Positions 15,635 to 23,527 of a stretch of 64,000 nucleotides of DNA are shown here, one piece after another (position 1 is the stretch's first letter; each line of letters starts with the position of its first letter). This DNA comes from DASUPK01 sp963815045 (lineage in GTDB: Bacteria; Actinomycetota; Thermoleophilia; Solirubrobacterales; 70-9), in the NCBI GenBank assembly GCA_963815045.1, contig CAWFET010000003.1, forward strand, positions 372,001 through 436,000. Reading direction: 5' to 3'. The notes under the pieces are model-generated. The model did no database searches. It saw only the letters and a list, made by a program, of their open reading frames with translations, and had not been told where the DNA came from. Position numbers and translations under genes: made by a program.

Positions 15635-16624
15635 TCAGTACTGCTTCCAGCCCGCGAACTTGCGGCCGGCGAACTCCTGCAGCGCCGCGACGTCCTCGGT
15701 GAATTGGGGCCGGAGCTCCTGGATGAGCGACTCGGGGATCTCCGGCTTGGCGGCCGGCGGCGCCTCCGGGTCGTGGACGATCTTCTCGACCATCCAACGC
15801 ATCCGCTCCGGCAGGCGGTCGAAGTTGCGGTCGAAGGAGCGGAAGCCTGGGAGCTTGATCAGCTTCTCCATGAACTGGTACTTGTCGGTCTCCTTCGCCG
15901 AGGACTTCTCCCACTCGCGGCTGAACTGCTCCGAGTAGAAGTCGGGGTCGACGCCCGCGAAGCCGAAGGCCTTGCGCATCGTGCCCTGGCGGTCCGACTG
16001 CAGCTCTTCCTGGGTGATGATCTCGATCTGAGAACGGTCGAAGCGCTCGAGGTAGGGCTGCAGCTGCATCCAGTAGCGGGAGCGGGTCACGTAGGTCTGG
16101 TCGCCGCGTGCGAGCGCCTCCTCCATGGGCCGGGTCTCGTAGCCGGCGCCGACGGCGTGGCACCAGTGCGAGAGGATCCGCGAGAGCGGGTCGCGGACCA
16201 TGTAGATCAGCCTGGCGTCGGGAATGTGCTCGTGGATGCGCTGCGGCACGCCCTCGAAGTAGGGGAGGTTCGTGTAGTGAGGGGAGGACTCGCCCCGGAC
16301 CGTGAAACGGTCGTCGAAGCGGCCGCGATACCAATCGAGGCCCAGGTCCCAGTTCAGCTCGTCCACGAAGAAGTTGAGCTCCTTCGGCTTAGACATCCAG
16401 ATCTCGGGATGGAGCCCCAGGTAGTGGTGGATGCTCGTGGTGCCGCACTTGAGCCCGCCGATGATGATCAGGTTCGGAAGGGCGGCGTGCCTGCGCCTGC
16501 GTCTGGGCACGCGACCGCCCCGCTTGCGATCGGCGGCATAGCGCTCTCGCGCCCGCAGGCACATCGCCTCATCGGCTGGATCGTGCGTGGGGGGAGGCAT
16601 GGCCGGGGTTGCTACGGCAGCCAT
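15635..16624 (-). CDS. Sulfotransferase family protein
   Basis: A 329-residue cytoplasmic PAPS-dependent sulfotransferase. The 5'-phosphosulfate loop is LIIIGGLKCGTTSIHHYL, the 3'-phosphate site is the YMVRDPLSRILSHWCHAV strand-helix, and a WxGKWKQY-like tail (KFAGWKQY) closes the protein. Members transfer sulfate to hydroxyls of carbohydrates, lipids or small molecules; this one resembles heparan-sulfate-like and Stf-type enzymes with C-terminal helices. ATG at 16624 is chosen because a TAACAT box lies ten bases upstream and the longer reading to 16717 runs into the divergent dehalogenase. The N-terminal 45 residues are basic and low-complexity (RKRGGRVPRRRRRH). Confidence 0.87.
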   Translation of the reverse strand: MAAVATPAMPPPTHDPADEAMCLRARERYAADRKRGGRVPRRRRRHAALPNLIIIGGLKCGTTSIHHYLGLHPEIWMSKPKELNFFVDELNWDLGLDWYRGRFDDRFTVRGESSPHYTNLPYFEGVPQRIHEHIPDARLIYMVRDPLSRILSHWCHAVGAGYETRPMEEALARGDQTYVTRSRYWMQLQPYLERFDRSQIEIITQEELQSDRQGTMRKAFGFAGVDPDFYSEQFSREWEKSSAKETDKYQFMEKLIKLPGFRSFDRNFDRLPERMRWMVEKIVHDPEAPPAAKPEIPESLIQELRPQFTEDVAALQEFAGRKFAGWKQY

Positions 16625-16638
16625 GGAGGCGGGCATGT

Positions 16639-16644
16639 TAGCGT
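16639..16644 (+). promoter_or_regulatory. Candidate -10 box TAGCGT for the haloalkane dehalogenase
   Basis: TAGCGT ends eight bases before ATG 16653. On the opposite strand TAACAT, overlapping it, stands ten bases before the sulfotransferase ATG, giving another divergent pair packed back to back. Confidence 0.42.
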
Positions 16645-16652
16645 CGCCCGCA

Positions 16653-17561
16653 ATGGACGTCTTCCGCACTCCCGACGAGCGCTTCGAGGGCCTGCCGGGG
16701 TACGACTTCGAGCCCAACTACGTCGAGGTCGACGGCCTGCGCCTGCACTACATCGACGAGGGACCGAAGGACCAAGATGAAACGGGTCGCGCTGGCGCGC
16801 GCCCTCGCACAATCGTCTGCTTCCACGGCGAGCCCACCTGGGCCTTCCTCTACCGGAAGATGCTCGGTCCGCTGGTCGAGGGCGGCTTCCGGGTGATCTG
16901 TCCCGACTACGCCGGCTTCGGACGCTCCGACAAGCCCACCGAGCGCGGCTGGTACACGTACGACGGCCACGTCGACCTGGTCACGAAGCTGCTCGGCGGC
17001 CTGGACCTCTCCGACGCGATCGCCGTCGTCCAGGACTGGGGCGGCCCGATCGGGCTGCGCTGGGCGACCGAGAACGCCGGACAGGTAGGTGGCCTCGCGA
17101 TCCTCAACACCGGCCTCTTCACGGGGCGCGTCTCCAAGGGCTTCATGGCCTGGCGCGAGTTCGCGGAGAAGAACCCCGACCTGCCGGTGGGCTTCGTGAT
17201 CCAGGGAGCGACCACGACCGAGCTTCCCGATGAGGTGGTGGCCGCCTATGACGCCCCCTTCCCGAACGCCGAGTCCAAGGCCGGCGCGGCTCAGTTCCCG
17301 CTCCTGGTCCCGGTCGAGGAGGACGCGGACGGCGCCAAGCAGATGCGCGACGTCGTGGACGCCCTGGGGCGGTGGGACAAGCCGGCGCTCGTCGCCTTCT
17401 CCGACAGCGACCCCGTCTTCCCGTACCCGCGGTCGGGCGAGCGGTTCACCGAATGGATCCCGACGGTCGCCGAGCAGGTGAAGATCGAGGGTGCGGCGCA
17501 CTTCCTGCAGGAAGACCGAGGTGAGCAGATCGCGGGGGAGATCCTCCGCACCTTCGCTTGA
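16653..17561 (+). CDS. Haloalkane dehalogenase-like alpha/beta hydrolase (DhlA-type)
   Basis: 302 residues with the complete alpha/beta-hydrolase set: oxyanion loop FHGEPTW (residues 57-63), nucleophile Asp128 in VVQDWGGPIGLRWA, acidic residue Asp251/253 in FSDSDPVF, and general base His283 in GAAHFLQED. Asp at the nucleophile position with QDWGG, and Glu-Pro-Thr-Trp in the oxyanion loop, mark the haloalkane dehalogenase I group, which hydrolyses carbon-halogen bonds. A short hydrophilic insert (KDQDETGRAGARPR, residues 39-52) near the first strands is unusual. ATG at 16653 is preferred over 16587, whose extra 22 residues are Gly/Ala/Met-rich. It overlaps the next gene by four bases (TTGA). 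Confidence 0.9.
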   Translation: MDVFRTPDERFEGLPGYDFEPNYVEVDGLRLHYIDEGPKDQDETGRAGARPRTIVCFHGEPTWAFLYRKMLGPLVEGGFRVICPDYAGFGRSDKPTERGWYTYDGHVDLVTKLLGGLDLSDAIAVVQDWGGPIGLRWATENAGQVGGLAILNTGLFTGRVSKGFMAWREFAEKNPDLPVGFVIQGATTTELPDEVVAAYDAPFPNAESKAGAAQFPLLVPVEEDADGAKQMRDVVDALGRWDKPALVAFSDSDPVFPYPRSGERFTEWIPTVAEQVKIEGAAHFLQEDRGEQIAGEILRTFA

Positions 17562-18430
17562 CGCCTGACGAGCCCACCGCCGAGCTGGCTCGGCTCCCGT
17601 GGCGCGGCCGGGAGGACGATCGCCCGCGCCTGGCGGTGCCCCCGGCGCCCATGCCGCTGCTGAACGGCCGGCGGCTTCGCAAGCGTTGGAGGTGGGTCGG
17701 CGCGTTCGACGACCACCTGATGGCGTTCGCGGCGGTGGCCCAGGTCGGACCGGCCTCGATGTCGTTCTGGGGCGTCTGGGATCGTGAGCGAAGACGGCTC
17801 TGGGAGCGAACGCGGCGCAACCTGCCCGGGCGCCGCCGCGACGTCGAGATGCGTGGACGCTCGGTCCAGGTCCGGGCCGGGAACATCGAGTTCGACCTTG
17901 AGCTCTCCGAGGGCAACCCGATCGAATGCATGTGCCCTAACGGCGAGGGCGGGTACACGTGGACGAGAAAGGCGGCCGGGATGCCCGTCCGCGGTGAGAT
18001 CCGCATTGGGCGCAGAACGAACAAGGTGGAGGGACTGGGCGTCGAGGACGACTCGGCGGGCTACCACCCGCGCTACACCTCGTGGAAGTGGTCGGCCGGC
18101 GTCGGCACCGCGACCGATGGGCGCTCCTTCGCCTGGAACCTGGTCAGTGGCATCAACGACCCTCCGAGCTCGAGCGAGCGGACGATCTGGGTGGCGGGCG
18201 AGCCGACCGAGCCTGGGCCGGTCCGGTTCCAGGGCCTCGACTCGATCCACTTCGAGGACGAGTCGCGGCTCAATTTCACCGCGGAGACCGAGCGCTCGCA
18301 CCACGAGGGCATCCCGCTCCTGGCGCGCTCGGACTACGAGGCTCCACTCGGCACCTTCAGCGGCACCCTCATGGGCCTCCACGTCGAGTCGGCGCTCGGC
18401 GTGATGGAGGCGCACGATGCCGTCTGGTAG
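17558..18430 (+). CDS. DUF2804 family protein
   Basis: 290 residues, soluble and rich in beta strands and tryptophan. PLLNGRRLRKRWRWVGAF, FWGVWDRERRRLWERT, PNGEGGYTWTRKAAGMPV and HPRYTSWKWSAGVG correspond to the DUF2804 pattern, a lipocalin-like barrel related to CrtC/hydroxyneurosporene synthase; its biochemical role is unknown. TTG at 17558 overlaps the dehalogenase stop (TTGA), and the gene's 3' end overlaps the following gene by 14 bases, so the four genes 16653-20263 are one transcription unit. The family name rests on my recognition of the Trp-rich pattern. Confidence 0.75.
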   Translation: MTPDEPTAELARLPWRGREDDRPRLAVPPAPMPLLNGRRLRKRWRWVGAFDDHLMAFAAVAQVGPASMSFWGVWDRERRRLWERTRRNLPGRRRDVEMRGRSVQVRAGNIEFDLELSEGNPIECMCPNGEGGYTWTRKAAGMPVRGEIRIGRRTNKVEGLGVEDDSAGYHPRYTSWKWSAGVGTATDGRSFAWNLVSGINDPPSSSERTIWVAGEPTEPGPVRFQGLDSIHFEDESRLNFTAETERSHHEGIPLLARSDYEAPLGTFSGTLMGLHVESALGVMEAHDAVW

Positions 18431-19280
18431 AGCCGAATGGATCGCCGTCGCGAAAGCGATCTACGGCCGCTTCGGCGAGGTGCAGGTCACCGATCGAGCA
18501 GCGGCCCAGACGTACTACTCGATCCTCTCGCTCTTCCCCGGGCTGCTCGTGGTCGTCGCGCTGATCTCTCTGCTGGGGAGCTATCCCCAGACCTACGAGA
18601 GCATCGTCAACACTCTGCGTGACGCGGCGCCGGGGACGGCCGTCGACACGATCAACAGCGCACTTCGCGACGCCGTCTCGAATCGGAGCAACGCGGGACT
18701 GCTGCTGGTCGTGGGAGTCGTCCTCGCCCTCTACTCAGCCTCGGGTGCGATGGGGGCGGCGATGCGCTCGCTGGAGGCGATCAACCGCGCGCCGAAGGGC
18801 CGCGACTTCCTGCCCAACCTCGGCGTTCGCCTGGGGCTGACCCTCCTGCTGACTCTCCTGATCTTCGTCGCGTTCGTGTCCGTCGTCCTGGCGGGCCCGC
18901 TGTTCGGCTCGATCGCCGACGCGGCGGGATTCCCCAGTTTCGTCAAGGGGCTGGTCGGCTACCTGCGATGGCCGATCGGCGCCGCCGCCCTGCTCACCGC
19001 GTTCGCGATCGTCTACGCGCTCGGGCCGCGCCGGACGCCGCTGCCGGGGGACCGCTCATTGCGCTCGGTGTTGCCCGGCGCGGTGGTCGGGACCGTCCTG
19101 TGGTTCGCCATTTCCCTTCTCTTCACGCTCTACGTCTCCCACTTCGGCTCTTATGACAAGACCTATGGCACTCTCGGCGCGATGATCTCGCTGCTGATCT
19201 GGCTCTGGCTCGGCAACCTGGCCTTCCTGCTCGGCGCTCTCTTCAACGCAGAGGGCTATCGGACCGTGGACAAGGCTTGA
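18417..19280 (+). CDS. YihY/BrkB family inner-membrane protein (UPF0761)
   Basis: 287 residues with six predicted transmembrane helices. The N-terminal amphipathic part contains RAAAQTYYSILSLFPGLLVVVALISLLG, the family's signature first membrane segment. A loop with the conserved RSLEAINRA element follows, then TPLPGDRSLRSVLPGAVVGTVLWFAISLLFTLYV and a TLGAMISLLIWLWLGNLAFLLGALFNAE end. The family was once called ribonuclease BN by mistake; it is a membrane protein of uncertain role, possibly transport. It starts within the DUF2804 gene and its stop overlaps the next start by one base (TGATG). Confidence 0.9.
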   Translation: MPSGRAEWIAVAKAIYGRFGEVQVTDRAAAQTYYSILSLFPGLLVVVALISLLGSYPQTYESIVNTLRDAAPGTAVDTINSALRDAVSNRSNAGLLLVVGVVLALYSASGAMGAAMRSLEAINRAPKGRDFLPNLGVRLGLTLLLTLLIFVAFVSVVLAGPLFGSIADAAGFPSFVKGLVGYLRWPIGAAALLTAFAIVYALGPRRTPLPGDRSLRSVLPGAVVGTVLWFAISLLFTLYVSHFGSYDKTYGTLGAMISLLIWLWLGNLAFLLGALFNAEGYRTVDKA

Positions 19281-20263
19281 TGGCCGCCCCCCTCGGGGTG
19301 GACCTGGGCGCCAGCTTCGACAGCTTCCAGCACGGCGCCCAGGAGTTCTTCCACCGCCTCTCGGAGATCGGCTGGCTCGCAATGGCGATCGCGCTGATCC
19401 TCTATCTCGCCCACCTGCTGGCGAGGAGCCGCGCCTGGCGGAACACGCTCGTGGCGTCCTACCCGGACCGCAAGGTCCCGTTCCCGCGGATCGCGGCCGC
19501 GTACCTGATCGGCGCGGGGATGAACAGCGTTATCCCGGCCCGGGTCGGCGATGCCGTGAAGATCTTCCTCGCCAAGCGCTCGATCCGCCGCTCCACCTAT
19601 CCGACCGTCGTCTCCTCCTTCTTCGTCGCATCGGTCTTCGACACCTCGGCCGGGCTCCTGGTGTTCATCTACGCCCTCACGCAGGGCCTGCTGCCGAAGC
19701 CGCCGGAGCTGCCCGACCTGCCCGCCTTCGACATCGCCTTCTGGGCCCAGCACCCGGACTTCCTCGTCTTCGCGCTGACCGCGCTCGCCATCGCGGCCGT
19801 CGTCGCCTTCGCACTGCTCGCCCGGCGGGTCGAGGCCTTCTGGGACCGCGTCAAGCAGGGCGCCATCGTCCTGGCGACCCCCAGCCTCTACCTGAAGACG
19901 GTCGCCTCCTGGCAGGGGTTCGGCTGGGTCCTGCGCTTCTTCTCCTTCTGGTTCTTCCTCGACGCCTTCCATATCGGAGGCTCCTTTCAGAACGTGATGC
20001 TGGTGATGAGCGTGCAGACCATCGCGACCCTGCTGCCGCTGACCCCGGGCGGCGCCGGCGCCCAGCAGGCGCTCCTCGTCGCCACCCTGGTGGGCCCGGG
20101 CCCGATCGCGGTGCTCACCTACTCGGTCGGCCAGCAGATCGCGGTCGCGGCATGGACGGCGATCCTCGGCGCCCTGGCACTGATCTTCGTCTTCCGGACG
20201 ACCAACTGGCGAAGCCTGATCCGGAGCGCGAGCCAGGAGGCGGAGCAGCACGCGAAGGCCTAG
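19280..20263 (+). CDS. Flippase-like membrane protein (UPF0104/LPG synthase TM-domain family)
   Basis: 327 residues with eight or so membrane helices. LIGAGMNSVIPARVGDAVKIFLAKRSIRRSTYPTVV is the diagnostic cytoplasmic loop, and the late LLPLTPGGAGAQQALLVATL is this protein's version of the PGGxGxxE signature. The family covers the membrane domain of lysylphosphatidylglycerol synthase and AglD-like proteins, thought to move lipids or lipid-linked sugars. No soluble synthase domain follows, so the flippase role is the better guess. ATG at 19280 is used rather than the TTG at 19277. The stop shares a CTAG with the stop of the converging prepilin-like gene. Confidence 0.85.
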   Translation: MAAPLGVDLGASFDSFQHGAQEFFHRLSEIGWLAMAIALILYLAHLLARSRAWRNTLVASYPDRKVPFPRIAAAYLIGAGMNSVIPARVGDAVKIFLAKRSIRRSTYPTVVSSFFVASVFDTSAGLLVFIYALTQGLLPKPPELPDLPAFDIAFWAQHPDFLVFALTALAIAAVVAFALLARRVEAFWDRVKQGAIVLATPSLYLKTVASWQGFGWVLRFFSFWFFLDAFHIGGSFQNVMLVMSVQTIATLLPLTPGGAGAQQALLVATLVGPGPIAVLTYSVGQQIAVAAWTAILGALALIFVFRTTNWRSLIRSASQEAEQHAKA

Positions 20264-20898
20264 GTCGCCGGGCGTGAGGGAAGCCGCCAGCGCCACGGTG
20301 GCTCTTCGCCGCGAGGGAAGGGGTAGTGGTCCTTGCCCGGCAGCGTCTCCAGCGGGACGAGGGCGGGGATGTCCTCGAGGCTGAGCAGAAGGTGGGACGC
20401 GCTCTGGATCTCCGCCGCACCGGCCGTCCGGACGATCCGCTCCCAGGCGAATCCGGGGCGGTAGAGCCAGTAGATGACCCGGACCGGCCCGCCCGAGGGG
20501 CGGAGATCCTCGACGACAGTGAACTCGGTGACTCGACGGCCCGATGCCGTCAGGCCGACGGCGGACCCGAGCGACGCACAGCTCGGCTGCCGGCAGTAGC
20601 GGAAGTCAACCGGGAACTCGCCGTCCCACCTCGCCGGGGCGGGGGCCAGGCTCCGGACGAGCTTGCCGAGAGGGAAGCCGTAGGCGAGCGCCAGCGGATT
20701 CCGGCCGCACGGCACCGGATACCGCGGGGTGCACGCAATCCGGCGGGCGAGCATCTCACCCAGCTCGCGCTCGCCCCGGTTGGGTGGCGACGCCACCAGG
20801 GCGGCGAGAGCGGTGACGATCAGGATCCCGATCATCCCCGCGAGGGCGATGTACTCAACCGAGGCGGCCGCTCGCTGGGACTGTGAAGCGGTGTGCAC
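20260..20898 (-). CDS. TadE/prepilin-like single-span membrane protein
   Basis: 212 residues. The N-terminus RAAASVEYIALAGMIGILIVTALAALVAS has the shape of a Flp/TadE prepilin-like segment: a short basic leader, Glu five residues or so into a hydrophobic helix. The remaining 170 residues are outside, with several cysteines (TPRYPVPCG, RYCRQPSCASLG) that could form disulfides. No tad assembly genes occur in the window, so whether it is a pseudopilin is open. ATG at 20898; the neighbour upstream is divergent. Confidence 0.7.
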   Translation of the reverse strand: MHTASQSQRAAASVEYIALAGMIGILIVTALAALVASPPNRGERELGEMLARRIACTPRYPVPCGRNPLALAYGFPLGKLVRSLAPAPARWDGEFPVDFRYCRQPSCASLGSAVGLTASGRRVTEFTVVEDLRPSGGPVRVIYWLYRPGFAWERIVRTAGAAEIQSASHLLLSLEDIPALVPLETLPGKDHYPFPRGEEPPWRWRLPSRPAT

Positions 20899-20962
20899 CG
20901 GTGCACGCTCTCGCGGCGGCCGTGCCGGGAGGCGGGCATGAGTGCCGGATCGGTGACCGGTC

Positions 20963-20968
20963 TATGAT
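20963..20968 (+). promoter_or_regulatory. Candidate -10 box TATGAT
   Basis: TATGAT ends seven bases before ATG 20976, which decides that start over the longer in-frame readings beginning at 20883 and 20964. Confidence 0.45.
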
Positions 20969-20975
20969 CGAAGCC

Positions 20976-21245
20976 ATGGAAGGTTTCGGTGGGCTCTTCG
21001 GCGATCCCGAGGAGATGCGCAGGCGGATGGAGGAGCTCCAGGAGCAGATGCAGGGAGCTCAGAAGGTCGCCTGGGCCGACAACGCAATCAAGCTGGCGGT
21101 GGAGATGACGGTCGCCGCGATCAGCTCGATGGAACTGACCGGATCGAGCGACGAGCAGGCCGTCCAGGTCCGAGACGCCATCCGGATCGTCTTCCCCGAG
21201 GCTGTGACGCTGGTCAGAGAGGCCCGCGAGGGCCTGCAGGACTGA
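20976..21245 (+). CDS. Conserved hypothetical protein, 89 residues
   Basis: 89 residues, helical and acidic, starting GFGGLFGDPEEMRRRMEELQ. The heptad-like run RRRMEELQEQMQGAQKV suggests a short coiled coil, and two further helices follow. The first 30 residues resemble small nucleoid-associated YbaB-type proteins in being Met/Glu/Gln-rich, but the rest does not fit, so I give no function. The gene is followed with no gap by the SDR gene (TGA then GTG), which suggests they share a transcript. Confidence 0.6.
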   Translation: MEGFGGLFGDPEEMRRRMEELQEQMQGAQKVAWADNAIKLAVEMTVAAISSMELTGSSDEQAVQVRDAIRIVFPEAVTLVREAREGLQD

Positions 21246-22050
21246 GTGGGGCTTCCCGAGCCATCGGTAGCCGGCACCTCGGTGGTCACCGGGGCGTCAT
21301 CAGGAATCGGCGCGGCGATCGCCAAGGAGCTGGCTTCCCGCGGCCATTCCCTCGCGCTCGTGGCCCGGCGCGAGGAGCGCCTGAAGACGCTTGCGACCGA
21401 GCTGACCTCTTCCTATGGCGTGTCCGCCGAGGTGATCGCCGCGGACCTCGGTGCGCCCGAGGGCCGGGACCGGCTGGTGGATGAGCTGCGCAGCCGCGCC
21501 CGGGTAGTCGACGTCCTGGTCAACAACGCCGGCTTCGGCCACCAGGCGGACTTCGCCACCAGCCCGCGCGAGCGCATGGTCGAGATGGTGGAGCTCAACG
21601 TCGCCGCCGTCGTCGACCTGACCAGCCGCTTCCTGACCGGGATGGTCGACCGGGGGCGCGGCAGCGTGATCAACATCGCCTCGACGGCCGCCTTCCAGCC
21701 CCTGCCCGGGTCGGCGGTCTACGCCGCGACCAAGTCGTTCGTCCTCTCCTTCAGTGAGGCGATTCGCACCGAGCTGCGCGGCACCGGCGTCAGCGGTGAC
21801 CGCCGTCTGCCCGGGACCGGTGAAGACCGAGTTCACCGAGGTCGCGGGGTTCGGCGGGGTCGAGGACCGCACCCCGAGCATGGTCTGGATGTCGGCCGAG
21901 GAGATCGCCCAGCACGCCGTCGACGGCGCAGCCAACGACCGGCGCGTCGTCGTCCCGGGCACGCTCAACCGCGCCACGGCGCTGGCCGGCCAGCACAGTC
22001 CGAGAGCGCTGGCGCTGCCGTTGATCAGCCGGATCTGGCGCAACGTCTAG
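21246..22050 (+). pseudogene. Short-chain dehydrogenase/reductase interrupted by a one-base frameshift
   Basis: The first ~182 codons give a normal SDR: TGASSGIG cofactor loop, NNAGFG, and the active-site Ser/Tyr/Lys as INIASTAAFQ and SAVYAATKSFVLSF. After TELRGTGVS the reading turns into arginine-rich nonsense, while the SDR continues cleanly in the next frame as VTAVCPGPVKTEFTEVAGF to SRIWRNV with a stop at 22048..22050. One extra G in GTCAGCGGTGACC (about 21791-21803) accounts for it. Without it the product would be about 267 residues, the normal length for an SDR. This is either a real lesion or an assembly error. The substrate is unknown. Confidence 0.85.
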
Positions 22051-22055
22051 GAACC

Positions 22056-22847
22056 GTGCCGACCCTCGAGGCTCGCGGCGTCGAGATCGCCTGGAGCGAG
22101 CGCGGCCGCGGGACCCCGGTCCTGCTGATCCACGAGACCGCCGCCACGAAGGCGGTCTGGGACCCGCTGGCGGAGGCGCTGTCCTCCGAGTTCCGCTCGA
22201 TCGCGTACGACCGCCGCGGCTGGGGCGAATCCAGCGAGCCGGACGACTACCGGCGCACCACCATCGAGGAGCAGAGCGAGGACGCGGCGGCCGTGCTCGA
22301 GGGGACGGCTGACGAGCCGGCGATCGTCTGCGGGGCGGGATTGGGAGCGGTGATCGCCCTCGATCTGATGCTGCGGCGAGCCGAGCTCGTCTCCGCCGCG
22401 GTCCTGATCGAACCGATCCTGCTCCAGGTCACGCCGCTCGCCACCGCGGCCCTCTCCGAGGACCGCCATCGGATCGAGATCGCCGCCACCGCCCGCGAGA
22501 ACGTGATCGACGTCTATCTCTCGGGGGCGCTGCCCGCGCTCGGCCCCGGCGTGGGCCGATTGCCGGAGCCGACGGCGGAGGCCGCTCGGGCCCGGCCGCG
22601 GAGCGCGCTGGCCGAGCTGGGAATTCCCGCCGCCTGGCGGATGCCCCTGCCGCGTCTGACGAGCGCGGATCGCCCCTCGGCCATCGTCACCGCCGAGTCG
22701 ACGCCGCGGCTGCTGCGGGAGGCCGCCCAGTCGCTGGCGGCGCGGCTGGGCGAGACCGCCGCACGCGAGGTCAGCTCCCCCGAGGCTCCTCCGCACGTCG
22801 GCGCGCCCGCCGAGGTCGCCTCGATCGTGGCCGAGCTCAGCTCGTAG
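22056..22847 (+). CDS. Alpha/beta hydrolase family protein
   Basis: 263 residues. It has the first-half alpha/beta-hydrolase pattern: RGTPVLLIHETAATKAVWDPLAEAL (oxyanion region), IAYDRRGWGESSEP, and the nucleophile-elbow region IVCGAGLGAVIALDLML. In place of the usual GxSxG the elbow reads CGAGLGA, so the nucleophilic serine is absent, and the late VTAESTPRLLREAAQSL and SSPEAPPHV could hold the acid and histidine. It may be a non-hydrolytic or unusual member. GTG at 22056 lies six bases after the SDR stop. The apparent 533-residue SDR-hydrolase fusion is caused by the frameshift upstream. Confidence 0.78.
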   Translation: MPTLEARGVEIAWSERGRGTPVLLIHETAATKAVWDPLAEALSSEFRSIAYDRRGWGESSEPDDYRRTTIEEQSEDAAAVLEGTADEPAIVCGAGLGAVIALDLMLRRAELVSAAVLIEPILLQVTPLATAALSEDRHRIEIAATARENVIDVYLSGALPALGPGVGRLPEPTAEAARARPRSALAELGIPAAWRMPLPRLTSADRPSAIVTAESTPRLLREAAQSLAARLGETAAREVSSPEAPPHVGAPAEVASIVAELSS

Positions 22848-23526
22848 AGGGCAGTCGCTCCGCCCGGATCTCGATCGCCCCGCCGCGGCGAGCGACGACC
22901 GCTCCGCTCTCCAGGAGGACGGCGATGATCGCGGTCGGGATCGCGGCGAGCACCGTCACGGCCGCGTCGATCCAGAAGGCGCCCCGGCCGCGTCCGGTTC
23001 CCGGGCGGAGCCGGCCCGAGGCCGCCTCCGAGGCGAAGTCACGATGAAAGGTGAGCAGGTTGAGGAGCGTCTGCCACATCGATGCCATCCCGGGCCTGAT
23101 CAGGTGCCGGATGCGGCACACCTCGAGACCGCGGCGCGCCAGCAGCAGGCGGGCGGCCCGGGGGGTGGGGTGGATCGTGCGGCCGCCTGGCCGAAGCGCA
23201 GCCCAGTTCTCAGCCCCCAGCCAGGCCTGCAGGCTGGCGGCGTTGTCGGCCCGCACCGACACTCCGCCTTCGTCGTCCTCCTGGCGCCCGAGGAGCAGCT
23301 CGTCGACCGCGTGGTCCGGCGTCGGCACCGAATCGCGCACGACCACCAGGCCGCAGTTCTCGCAGCGATCGATCACCTGATCCTCGAGGGGGCCATAACC
23401 CTCCGTTTCGAGCCAGACGAAGAGCGGCTCGCCACAGGCCGGGCAGCGCGCCGAGCCCGGGGCGGCCCCCTCCTCGAGGCTGACCGTCCGGCCCTTGCGG
23501 GTGGGAAGTCCGATCTGCCGGTCCAC
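22837..23526 (-). CDS. Zinc-ribbon membrane protein, unknown function
   Basis: 229 residues. Two CxxC pairs near the start (CPACGEPLF and CENCGLVVV, 27 residues apart) form a likely zinc ribbon. A middle domain (GGRTIHPTPRAARLLLARRGLEVCRIRH) resembles the C-terminal part of some class I methyltransferases. A single hydrophobic segment (IDAAVTVLAAIPTAIIAVLLESGAVV) near the end would anchor it. The SAM-binding motif of a methyltransferase is not visible. It converges on the hydrolase gene with an 11-base overlap, and its start is next to the end of the reductase gene, which precedes it on the same strand. Confidence 0.6.
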   Translation of the reverse strand: MDRQIGLPTRKGRTVSLEEGAAPGSARCPACGEPLFVWLETEGYGPLEDQVIDRCENCGLVVVRDSVPTPDHAVDELLLGRQEDDEGGVSVRADNAASLQAWLGAENWAALRPGGRTIHPTPRAARLLLARRGLEVCRIRHLIRPGMASMWQTLLNLLTFHRDFASEAASGRLRPGTGRGRGAFWIDAAVTVLAAIPTAIIAVLLESGAVVARRGGAIEIRAERLPSTS

Positions 23527-23527
23527 G

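Noticed and set aside
21754..22050. Separate 98-codon gene
   Set aside because: It is the C-terminal half of the frameshifted SDR (VTAVCPGPVKTEF onward), not an independent gene.
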